Below are positions 1-6,220 of a stretch of 25,779 nt of DNA, one piece after another. Source of the stretch: an uncultured Collinsella sp. (lineage in GTDB: Bacteria > Actinomycetota > Coriobacteriia > Coriobacteriales > Coriobacteriaceae); assembly GCA_900555355.1 (NCBI GenBank), contig USKV01000001.1:1-25779 (forward strand). The letters run 5' to 3'. The notes beneath the pieces were generated by a model that did not search any database, was not told the origin of the DNA, and was given only the letters and a program-made list of their open reading frames with translations. Every line of letters begins with the position of its first letter. Positions within the stretch are counted from its first letter, which is position 1. The translations under genes were made by a program, and so were the position numbers.

Positions 1-1
1 T

Positions 2-463
2 AACGTGGGCTCCAAGGCTATCGCCGAGCTTTCGGGCAAGGACGAGGAGGAGATGCGCCATCAGGTCGACGCCGCCATGGCTCAGACCTTCCGCCCCGAG
101 TTCCTCAACCGTATCGACGATATCGTGGTGTTCCATCCGCTCGGCATGGCGCAGATCGAGAAGATCGTCGACATCCAGCTTGCCGACGTCCGCGCACGCC
201 TGGCCAAGGAGCGCATGACGCTTGCCATCACCCCGGCGGCCAAGCAGATGCTCGCCGTGGGCGGCCTGGACCCCGTGTTCGGTGCCCGTCCGCTCAAGCG
301 CCTGGTCCAGCGCGAGGTCGTGGACGCCATCGCCGCCGCCATCATCGACGGCACGGTGCGCGAGGGCGATCAGGTGACGGTCGATGTCGACAAGGACGGC
401 GGCTTTACCGTCGTGTGCGACAACACGCCGGCGGCCACCTACGAGGTTCCCGACGCCGAGTAG
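2..463 (+). CDS. clpB: ClpB-type AAA+ disaggregase, C-terminal fragment (5' end outside window)
   Basis: This is the C-terminal part of an Hsp100 ATPase that pulls apart protein aggregates with DnaK/DnaJ in the cytoplasm. The reading frame is open from base 2 and begins with Asn-Val-Gly-Ser, which matches the usual SN(L/V)GS segment of the second AAA+ domain, so the true start lies upstream. Visible hallmarks are FRPEFLNRIDDIVVFHPL (sensor-1/arginine-finger region of AAA-2) and DPVFGARPLKRLVQREV (the ClpB_D2-small domain with the sensor-2 GAR motif). The protein ends in a short acidic tail, with no ClpP-docking loop visible in this part. A strong rho-independent terminator follows 48 bases after the stop. 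ClpA or ClpC is the alternative, but the D2-small domain reads more like ClpB. Confidence 0.85.
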   Translation, partial: NVGSKAIAELSGKDEEEMRHQVDAAMAQTFRPEFLNRIDDIVVFHPLGMAQIEKIVDIQLADVRARLAKERMTLAITPAAKQMLAVGGLDPVFGARPLKRLVQREVVDAIAAAIIDGTVREGDQVTVDVDKDGGFTVVCDNTPAATYEVPDAE

Positions 464-510
464 ATTTTTGGGACATGCCTTAAAATCTGCCAGCCGTCTC
501 TAAACGCCAA

Positions 511-545
511 GGGCGGCGGATCCAATTGGGTCCGCCGCCCTTTTT
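511..545 (+). terminator. Rho-independent terminator after clpB
   Basis: A perfect 10-bp stem GGGCGGCGGA/TCCGCCGCCC (511-520 with 531-540) extends inward through CCAATTGG with only wobble interruptions. It is followed directly by TTTTT (541-545). It lies between the clpB stop and the start of the next small gene. Confidence 0.9.
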
Positions 546-597
546 CGTGCGACAATCGATGTTGTTGAACGTGAGTGCATGGCAAGGAGCTATACAG

Positions 598-792
598 ATG
601 ATAGACAAGAGCAAGACAAACACGCCGGCGACCGATGCCGCACCCGCCGCACCCAAGCCTGCGCCTAAGCCGGCGCCCAAGCCGCGCGATCCCTACATTC
701 GCGCCGAGAACGAGGACGACGACGGCTACGATCCCTACAGCGATCGCCGCCCCGAGCGTGAGCCGATGTTCGAAGCCGATCCGTGGCGCTGA
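598..792 (+). CDS. Small Pro/Lys-rich acidic protein, 64 aa, unknown function
   Basis: I do not recognise a family. The chosen ATG at 598 has AAGGAG about ten bases upstream. An in-frame upstream ATG at 526 lies inside the terminator of the preceding gene and was rejected. The N-terminal half is Ala/Pro/Lys-rich with a KPAPKPAPKP tract (about residues 23-32). The C-terminal half is charged and acidic (ENEDDDGYDPYSDRR) and ends in Trp-Arg. There is no membrane segment or signal peptide, so it is probably a soluble, largely disordered protein. Codon use resembles the neighbouring backbone genes. It is followed by a 322-base stretch without genes. Reality of the gene rests on the ribosome site and composition only. 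Confidence 0.6.
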   Translation: MIDKSKTNTPATDAAPAAPKPAPKPAPKPRDPYIRAENEDDDGYDPYSDRRPEREPMFEADPWR

Positions 793-816
793 GTGCCACC
801 CAAAAGGCCACCAATA

Positions 817-883
817 AGTTGCGGTGAAATAGGGACTGTTTTGCGGTTTGACCAGCAAAAACAGTCCCTATTTCACCGCAACT
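817..883. repeat. Long palindromic (REP-like) element with AGGGACTGTTTT arms
   Basis: Left arm 817-844 and right arm 855-883 are inverted copies. About 24 bp pair perfectly, then one unpaired A, then a 10-base loop. The arm reads AGTTGCGGTGAAATAGGGAC and continues into TGTTTTGC. There is no T tract, so it is not a typical intrinsic terminator, although it could end transcription of the small gene upstream. Its GGGAC-x-GTT core resembles the palindrome at 9528-9606, which suggests a dispersed family. Confidence 0.75.
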
Positions 884-1045
884 GCGTTGGGGATTTTTCT
901 ACAGGGGGAGGGTAGTCATAAAAGTCCCGTCCCAAATTGACTGCTCGGGGAGTCGCATTCGAGCTCGGTTGTCCTCTTAGCCACTCGATATCCTTCGGAG
1001 CAATAACGGTGATAAAACTTGCTTAAGTGTTAATCTAGCCACACA

Positions 1046-1107
1046 CAATCTTGCTCTCTAATTAATCAAGAATCAGTATAATTTTGATTAGCTAGAGAGC
1101 AAGATTG
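1046..1107 (+). promoter_or_regulatory. Inverted-repeat operator/promoter of the DUF4143 ATPase gene
   Basis: Two 24-base arms (1046-1069 and 1084-1107) are inverted copies matching at 22 of 24 positions. The central 14 bases contain a perfect -10 hexamer TATAAT at 1077-1082. A TTGCTC at 1051-1056 is a poor, over-spaced -35 candidate. With a start site near 1089 only the right arm would be in the mRNA, so a DNA-level operator is more likely than an RNA hairpin. The right arm ends 7 bases before the ATG and overlaps the ribosome site. Confidence 0.6.
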
Positions 1108-1114
1108 GAGAATC

Positions 1115-2467
1115 ATGGCATTCAACGACTTGATCGCCCAGAAAATAAAGGACTTTGAACAGCAGGGGGTTCCGCAGGTCTTTGAGCGAGACCTTGATCT
1201 GGGAAACCCACAGGAGCCAAAGCGCGACAACATCGTAAATGTGGTTGTGGGAGCCCGCCGTTGTGGAAAGACGTATCGCCTGTATCAGGAGATGCAGCGG
1301 CTTCAGAGCCGGGGCGTTGAGCTTGACCGGATGCTTTACTTTAATTTTGAGGACGAGCGCTTGCGCCCGTATGAGTCATCGCTGCTGGCGGACGTGCTCG
1401 ATACGTTCTATGCGCTGTATCCTGCTGCTCGAACCGAGGGCGCTTACATTTTCTTTGACGAGATCCAGGAAATTCCCGAATGGGGTGCGTTTCTGCGGCG
1501 TGTAGTCGATACGGAGAAAGCGACCGTCTATGTGACGGGATCTTCTTCTAGGATGCTGTCCTCAGAGCTTAAGAGCGAGTTCAGGGGTCGTTCTCTTATA
1601 CGGGAGCTTTTTCCGTTGAGTTTTTCGGAATACGTTCGGTATAAGACAGGGAGCGTTTTCGAGCCAGATGCGACCTTTTCCCCAAGCGATGCAGCGCTGC
1701 TTCGACATCATCTGATCGGATATCTTGAACGAGGGGGATTCATCGCGACGCTTGAGCAGACGCCCGCAGACGCGATTCAGCTGCTACAGGAATATGCTTC
1801 GCGAACGGTCGCTATGGACGTCATTGAGCGTTACGACGTCAAGAACCCTCGCCTGGCATCGCTGTTCTTGACGCGGTGTATGGCATCTTCGGGACGAGAG
1901 CTGTCGGTGAACAAAGTGTACAACGAGTTCAAGAGCAGACAGATACCCGTCAGTCGTAATTCGCTCAGCGATTTACTTGAGTATTATGAGGATGCCTACC
2001 TGTTATTTTCTGTGCCGGAGTTCACGCGCTCATTGGCAAATAACATGCGGTCTGCGTCTAAGGTCTACGCTGTCGACCCTGCGATGTTTGGAGCATTCTC
2101 TCCCGCATCAGCATTGGACCAGGGCCAGAGGCTCGAGACCGCAGTGTTCAATGCGCTAAGAAGAAGGACTCCCGCGGTGAGGACCGGCTCGGTCTGCCGC
2201 CTGCTGATCAAAGAGAAGAGCAAAAGCCATGAGGTGGACTTTGTGGCTGGGGACGCACTTCTCATGCGGGCTTATAGCCTGATTCGGGTGAGTGTGGATA
2301 TGGCAAGTGAGAAAACGCGCGAGCGCGAAATTGCCGCGCTTGATGCCTCGATGGCCCAGTTCGATCTTGGCGAGTCGGCAATCGTTACCATGGATGAGCA
2401 GGCCGATATTCCATGCGAACACGGTGTGGTACACGTTGTGCCCGCATGGAAGTGGCTCCTTGCCTAA
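1115..2467 (+). CDS. AAA-family ATPase with C-terminal DUF4143 domain
   Basis: This is a 450-residue ATP-binding protein of the AAA_14/DUF4143 group. Walker A is GARRCGKT (residues 46-53) and Walker B is YIFFDEIQEI (111-120). A sensor-like TGSSSRML follows near 141-148, and the RGRSLIRELFPLSFSEY segment is typical of the family. The C-terminal part (about 240-430) corresponds to DUF4143, which in other members has a nuclease-like fold, ending in the EVDFV segment. No membrane segment is visible. The ATG at 1115 follows GGAG closely. The gene is noticeably less GC-rich than its neighbours and stands alone between terminators, which suggests horizontal acquisition. These ATPases are common in multiple copies in gut anaerobes and their biological role is unsettled. 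Confidence 0.85.
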   Translation: MAFNDLIAQKIKDFEQQGVPQVFERDLDLGNPQEPKRDNIVNVVVGARRCGKTYRLYQEMQRLQSRGVELDRMLYFNFEDERLRPYESSLLADVLDTFYALYPAARTEGAYIFFDEIQEIPEWGAFLRRVVDTEKATVYVTGSSSRMLSSELKSEFRGRSLIRELFPLSFSEYVRYKTGSVFEPDATFSPSDAALLRHHLIGYLERGGFIATLEQTPADAIQLLQEYASRTVAMDVIERYDVKNPRLASLFLTRCMASSGRELSVNKVYNEFKSRQIPVSRNSLSDLLEYYEDAYLLFSVPEFTRSLANNMRSASKVYAVDPAMFGAFSPASALDQGQRLETAVFNALRRRTPAVRTGSVCRLLIKEKSKSHEVDFVAGDALLMRAYSLIRVSVDMASEKTREREIAALDASMAQFDLGESAIVTMDEQADIPCEHGVVHVVPAWKWLLA

Positions 2468-2482
2468 TCATCTACGGATCGT

Positions 2483-2510
2483 GGGGCCAGGACCTCCTGG
2501 CCCCTTCATC
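2483..2510 (+). terminator. Hairpin terminator between convergent genes
   Basis: A perfect 10-bp stem GGGGCCAGGA/TCCTGGCCCC (2483-2492 with 2495-2504) has a 2-base loop as drawn and is followed by TTCATC. The stem is strong but the T tract is weak. It lies between the ATPase stop and the convergent minus-strand gene. Confidence 0.6.
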
Positions 2511-2539
2511 ATGGTTGGGGATCACCTTGCTGCGCCCGG

Positions 2540-4069
2540 CTAGTCCTGGGCTTTGATGCTCGGCAGCAGGATCTGCGCGAGGTAGTCGGTCTCGAGTTTG
2601 GTCGCGGCGTCTGCCTTGCCGTCTTTGCCGACCAGTACGTTCTTGATCTGGCTATAGGTGTAGCGGTTGCCGGTCGTAAGCTCGACAAGCTCAATGGCCG
2701 TGTCCATGGGGTAGGTTGACACGGGGTTCTGCGTGCGCCCGTTGATGGTCTGGGGCACCACGTACGGATAGACGGGGCCGCTGGCGTAGACGGTGTAGCC
2801 GTTGCCGAGGTTTGCCGCACCCAAAACCGCATCGCCCTCATCGGGCGTAAAGCTCTCGCCGTCGCGCACCGTGACAAGCGTCACAAGCGGCGTGTTCGTG
2901 TCGCCGGCAAGATAGATGCACAGCGTGCTGCCGTTTTGCCAAGTCGCGACTTTGCCGTACCACTCAACGGGAATATCGAGCTGATACAGGTCCGTTGCCT
3001 TATGTCGAGCATCGGCGTCGCGGGCCGCCTGTGCCTCGCGGGAGCTCACGGCGTTGACGGCGGCGTCACGGCGCGCGGTTGCCGCCTGCTGGAGCACCTT
3101 TGCGACCGCGGCGGAGTTCACCCCGCCTTCCTCGGCATACTTGGCGGCGGCATCGATCTGGTCGTCAGTCACCGTGTCGGCCGAAGGCACCTTGAGCTTA
3201 AAGGTGGCCTGGGCACTTAAATCCTGTCCATCGCTCTTAACGGTGACCTGCGTCTTGGTGGTCGGGACGGTATAGATGGTGCCGTCGGCCGCGATGGGGG
3301 AGGCAGCGATGGAGAGCGTGTAATCGCCGGGCAGCAGTTTGATGCCGCGGCCGTGCTCGTCAACGTAGAGCGTTTCGCTCACGGAAGAACCGTCGGAATC
3401 TTGTCCGCTCACCTGCACGGGGATCTTGGAGCCAGTTGAGCAGTCGAGGCCCGCGGCATGCACGCCAATCTGCACCGACATCATCGTGTGCGCATTGGCG
3501 GCGGCAGCGGCGGCCTGCTCTTGCTGATATCCGTTCCAGGCAGCATAGCCTGCGCCGCCGGCGACGAGCGCGACGGCCACTACGCCGGCAACCATCAGGT
3601 TGCGGCGCTTGGGCGGCATCTTACGATGACGAACCTCGGCTTCGTGCGCTGAGGGAACGGACGGCAGGGGGATATCGCCCATGGCGATGGTCTCGTCCAC
3701 GGCAGGCGCGGAGCCTAAGCCAGGGAGCTCGCGGGTCAGCGAATCTTCGGCCGGCAAGTTGTCGAGCAGGATGGTTTCTTCGCTCGTGTCGGATTCGGGC
3801 TGGTCGTCGGCCCTGCTATCGTCCTCTTCGGCTTCGGCTTCGGCTTCGGCTTCGGCTTCGGCTTCGGCTTCGGCTTCGGCTTCGTCAGTAGCGTCTTTGG
3901 CGTCGCTGACTTCGTCCTCGGTGTCTTCGTGCGCCTCGTCCTGTGCGTCGACGGCCGAATCGCTAAACGAGAGCTCGTCTAGCGCAATCCGGTCTAGGCT
4001 CTCCAGGGCCTCGGCACACGCTTCTGCATCTTGGGCCGCATCCTCTTGGCCCATCGTCTCATCTTTCAT
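2540..4069 (-). CDS. Membrane-anchored protein with acidic (Glu-Ala)n N-terminus, unknown function
   Basis: This 509-residue protein has three parts. Residues 1-155 are a very acidic, low-complexity segment with an uninterrupted Glu-Ala tract at about 62-81. Residues about 157-179 form one hydrophobic segment preceded by basic residues (KMPPKRR), so the acidic part should face the cytoplasm. Residues 180-509 form an extracytoplasmic domain with beta-rich stretches and a Lys/Asp-rich end. I recognise no named domain. The layout recalls single-pass surface proteins of Coriobacteriia with a conserved outer domain. The ATG at 4069 is preceded by GGGGGA. It converges with the DUF4143 ATPase and appears to be transcribed alone, because the upstream gene has its own terminator. 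The Glu-Ala tract is encoded by a perfect hexamer repeat that could change length without shifting frame. Confidence 0.8.
   Translation of the reverse strand: MKDETMGQEDAAQDAEACAEALESLDRIALDELSFSDSAVDAQDEAHEDTEDEVSDAKDATDEAEAEAEAEAEAEAEAEAEEDDSRADDQPESDTSEETILLDNLPAEDSLTRELPGLGSAPAVDETIAMGDIPLPSVPSAHEAEVRHRKMPPKRRNLMVAGVVAVALVAGGAGYAAWNGYQQEQAAAAAANAHTMMSVQIGVHAAGLDCSTGSKIPVQVSGQDSDGSSVSETLYVDEHGRGIKLLPGDYTLSIAASPIAADGTIYTVPTTKTQVTVKSDGQDLSAQATFKLKVPSADTVTDDQIDAAAKYAEEGGVNSAAVAKVLQQAATARRDAAVNAVSSREAQAARDADARHKATDLYQLDIPVEWYGKVATWQNGSTLCIYLAGDTNTPLVTLVTVRDGESFTPDEGDAVLGAANLGNGYTVYASGPVYPYVVPQTINGRTQNPVSTYPMDTAIELVELTTGNRYTYSQIKNVLVGKDGKADAATKLETDYLAQILLPSIKAQD
3827..3880. repeat. Hexanucleotide microsatellite (TTCGGC)x9
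   Basis: Nine perfect tandem copies of TTCGGC on the plus strand (GCCGAA on the coding strand) are followed by a partial copy. They encode alternating Glu and Ala in the minus-strand gene. The unit is six bases, so copy-number change adds or removes two residues and keeps the frame. Confidence 0.95.
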
Positions 4070-4188
4070 ATATCCCCCAAGCTCAATATCGGGACAACAC
4101 TGTACCCAAAAACGGGACCCCGTAGAGCCGCCGCAGGATTTGAAATCCGATTTTATATATGCGCGTGTTTTTGAATGTAAGCGGGATG

Positions 4189-4230
4189 AAAAAAGCCCCC
4201 GGAAAGCGAGTGAAACGCTTTCCGGGGGCT
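4189..4230 (-). terminator. Rho-independent terminator of the DUF5692-type gene
   Basis: On the minus strand a perfect 15-bp stem (4230-4216 with 4208-4194, AGCCCCCGGAAAGCG and its complement) encloses a 7-base loop and is followed by a run of T (4194-4189). It sits 69 bases after the stop of the minus-strand gene. Confidence 0.9.
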
Positions 4231-4298
4231 CTGCGAGACATTGGATTGAAAAGCCTGGCGGGCGGGCCTATGACCAAGTGCCAACAGCGATCAGCACG

Positions 4299-5306
4299 TT
4301 ACTCGGCGTGCGCGTAATCAACCTTGGCGCGGCGGGCAGTAGCCTTCTCCCAATCGCTGGTGCCCTCAAAGACATCCTGCTTGTAGGGGTTGCGGCCGAG
4401 CTTCTTGGCACGGTAGGCGATGTAGATGATTGCGGCGACGTTGGCGATCAGCGCGGCGATCGAGACCGCGGTAGCGGCGCCGGGGTCGAGCGTGGAGTGC
4501 GTCACAAAGATGGACTCCTCCTGGAAGTACGGGAACACCTGGGCAAACATGCACCAAATGGCCAGCGTAAAGGCGCGGTTCTGAATCCAGCCGCCCTTGT
4601 TCCAGATAAAGGCGGCGACGGTGGGCGCCAGCAGCAGCGCAAAGCCGCAGAACCAGGAGTGGGTGGGCAGGCAGTTGTAGGTGTAGCAGAAGTTCCAGAT
4701 ATCGTAGGCGATGATGTAGACCCAGGTCATGTCGGGCCACAGCATGTCGGTCTTGTCTTCGGAGGCGTAGACGCTCCACCAACCGGTCATGCAGAAGATG
4801 TTGATGATGCCCGCGATACCGTTGAACACGTTGTTCCAGCCGGCCAGCTGCGTGGCGCCCTCGGAGGTGACCCAGGTGGACTCGCCCAGGACAAAGAAGT
4901 GATAGGCGCTCTCAAAGTCAGACACGACGGCGATCATGATGTTGATGGCGACGATCACAAACGGCCACGCGCGGAACCAATGCGCCTTGCCGATCTTGCC
5001 CCACTGGTACTTAATGGCAATGAAGCCCCAGCAACCGGCCAGCGCCGCGTACACCTTGGCGTAGTGGAACCAGCTGTTCTGGTACACATGGGTGGGGTTG
5101 GTGAGCGCCCACTCGGCACCCTGTGAAACGCCGACGGCGATGGCGACGCAGTAGATGGTCATGGCCAGCGGAGCCACGCCAAAGATGATTGCCGCGCCCA
5201 GCTTGGTGCGGCGGCCGACCTCGTTGAGCACGATCAGGCCAATAAAGACCATGGCCCAGCCGGCCCAGTGGATAAGGGTATCGCTACCCCAAACATCGAA
5301 CAGCAT
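4299..5306 (-). CDS. Multipass membrane protein, DUF5692-like
   Basis: This 335-residue integral membrane protein has roughly eight or nine hydrophobic segments spread over residues 10-300 and a short basic/acidic cytoplasmic tail (AKKLGRNPYKQDVFEG onwards). It is rich in Trp and aromatic residues, with a striking IWNFCYTYNCLPTHSWF segment. I believe it belongs to DUF5692, a family of unknown function found in Coriobacteriia and other anaerobes, but no catalytic motif lets me assign a reaction. The ATG at 5306 has AAAGGAG at good spacing. It starts 63 bases after the tetR stop and probably shares its transcript. A strong terminator follows. The neighbouring TetR gene and divergent oxidoreductase suggest a shared regulatory unit, with transport or a stress response as possibilities. 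Confidence 0.7.
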   Translation of the reverse strand: MLFDVWGSDTLIHWAGWAMVFIGLIVLNEVGRRTKLGAAIIFGVAPLAMTIYCVAIAVGVSQGAEWALTNPTHVYQNSWFHYAKVYAALAGCWGFIAIKYQWGKIGKAHWFRAWPFVIVAINIMIAVVSDFESAYHFFVLGESTWVTSEGATQLAGWNNVFNGIAGIINIFCMTGWWSVYASEDKTDMLWPDMTWVYIIAYDIWNFCYTYNCLPTHSWFCGFALLLAPTVAAFIWNKGGWIQNRAFTLAIWCMFAQVFPYFQEESIFVTHSTLDPGAATAVSIAALIANVAAIIYIAYRAKKLGRNPYKQDVFEGTSDWEKATARRAKVDYAHAE

Positions 5307-5369
5307 GCTGCTCTCCTTTCACACGCCCGCGGCCCCTCTTCTGATCGCGGGCAGTTTGGCCAAATGTCG

Positions 5370-6032
5370 TCAGTTCTGGGGCTTGCGCTCCGGATACTTG
5401 GCGGTGTAGCCCTCGATGTGGAGCGTCGAGGCGATGATTTCCTTGACCGTCTCGTCGGGCACATCGGGGTGCGTGCGGATATACATCAAAAGACCCATGA
5501 TGAGGGTGTAGAACGTTTCGTAGACATGGTCGATGCGCAGCTCGTGATGGGCGACAAAATCCACCACGGTGGTGTCGCAGATATACTGCGCCACGCGCTG
5601 AACCACGTTGTGCAAAAAGCCGCCGTAGAGCGCGCCGCTGCTTGAGGTGAGCGTACTCGGCAGCTCGTGGCCGCTGGCGACCAGACGCTTAAAGAGCGGG
5701 GCGACGGTGTCGAGCGCGCCTTCAATATCACCGACGATGCGGTTGGCATTCCACTGCTCGAGCTCGGAGATAAAACCGTCGATTGCCTCGTCCATAACAG
5801 CGGTGACGGCGGCGTCCATGTCGGCGAAGTAGTGGTAGAACAGCGAGCGCGTGCAGCCGGCTCGCTTGGTCACGGCCGAGACGGATAGATGCGACACGCC
5901 CAGCTCGGAGCTTACGGTGCGCACGGCATCGAGGATCTCGCGACGGCGTTCGTCGCCCGTCAGGCGCTTTGCCGCGCTATCGGATGCGGGGACGGCATCG
6001 ACCACAGAGGTATCTGCTGTGTTGTTGCCCAT
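5370..6032 (-). CDS. TetR/AcrR-family transcriptional regulator
   Basis: This 220-residue DNA-binding regulator follows the TetR plan. About 25 disordered N-terminal residues come first, then helix-turn-helix residues about 29-75. The recognition-helix region AGCTRSLFYHYFADMDAAV matches the signature of the family. The remaining helical domain (about 85-215) would bind a ligand and dimerise. The start at 6032 has GAAAGGAGG seven or eight bases upstream. It is first in a leftward unit with the DUF5692-type gene and is divergent from the Fe-S/FAD oxidoreductase. Two equal palindromes in the intergenic region are its likely operators, so it may repress itself and the oxidoreductase. The ligand is unknown. 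Confidence 0.92.
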   Translation of the reverse strand: MGNNTADTSVVDAVPASDSAAKRLTGDERRREILDAVRTVSSELGVSHLSVSAVTKRAGCTRSLFYHYFADMDAAVTAVMDEAIDGFISELEQWNANRIVGDIEGALDTVAPLFKRLVASGHELPSTLTSSSGALYGGFLHNVVQRVAQYICDTTVVDFVAHHELRIDHVYETFYTLIMGLLMYIRTHPDVPDETVKEIIASTLHIEGYTAKYPERKPQN

Positions 6033-6090
6033 GTTTTGCCTCCTTTCATCCTCTTTTGCCTGACCGTTCGCCTAACAGTCTTGAATATTG

Positions 6091-6128
6091 TTGACGGTTC
6101 GTCAATACTATTTTTGACACAATGTCAA
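6091..6128. promoter_or_regulatory. Paired TTGAC-N5-GTCAA palindromes, probable TetR operators
   Basis: Site 1 is 6091-6105 (TTGAC GGTTC GTCAA) and site 2 is 6114-6128 (TTGAC ACAAT GTCAA). Their centres are 23 bp apart, about two helical turns. They sit between divergent tetR and the oxidoreductase gene, where an autoregulating TetR operator is expected. The binding assignment is inferred from position and symmetry. Confidence 0.65.
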
Positions 6129-6220
6129 CAATGGCGGGTAAACGGCATGGGGGCATGCCCGACCTGCAAAAAAGAGGGGTGCCGCGGTCTCGCCGGACTG
6201 TGGCAAGAGAAGGGACAACC

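Larger units (their letters stand above)
793..1114. other. Gene-free stretch between the small acidic protein and the DUF4143 ATPase
   Basis: This 322-base interval holds the palindromic repeat at 817-883 and the inverted-repeat promoter region at 1046-1107. The middle part (about 884-1045) shows no convincing open frame with a ribosome site. It becomes AT-rich towards 1020, as expected of a promoter region. Confidence 0.6.

Noticed and set aside
3681..5126. Long plus-strand open frame across two minus-strand genes
   Set aside because: It runs through a gene boundary and a terminator and includes a poly-Ser/Ala run from the hexamer repeat; no ribosome site.
6122..6220. Alternative upstream start for the oxidoreductase
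   Set aside because: The ATG overlaps the predicted operator and has no ribosome site; the ATG at 6221 has one.
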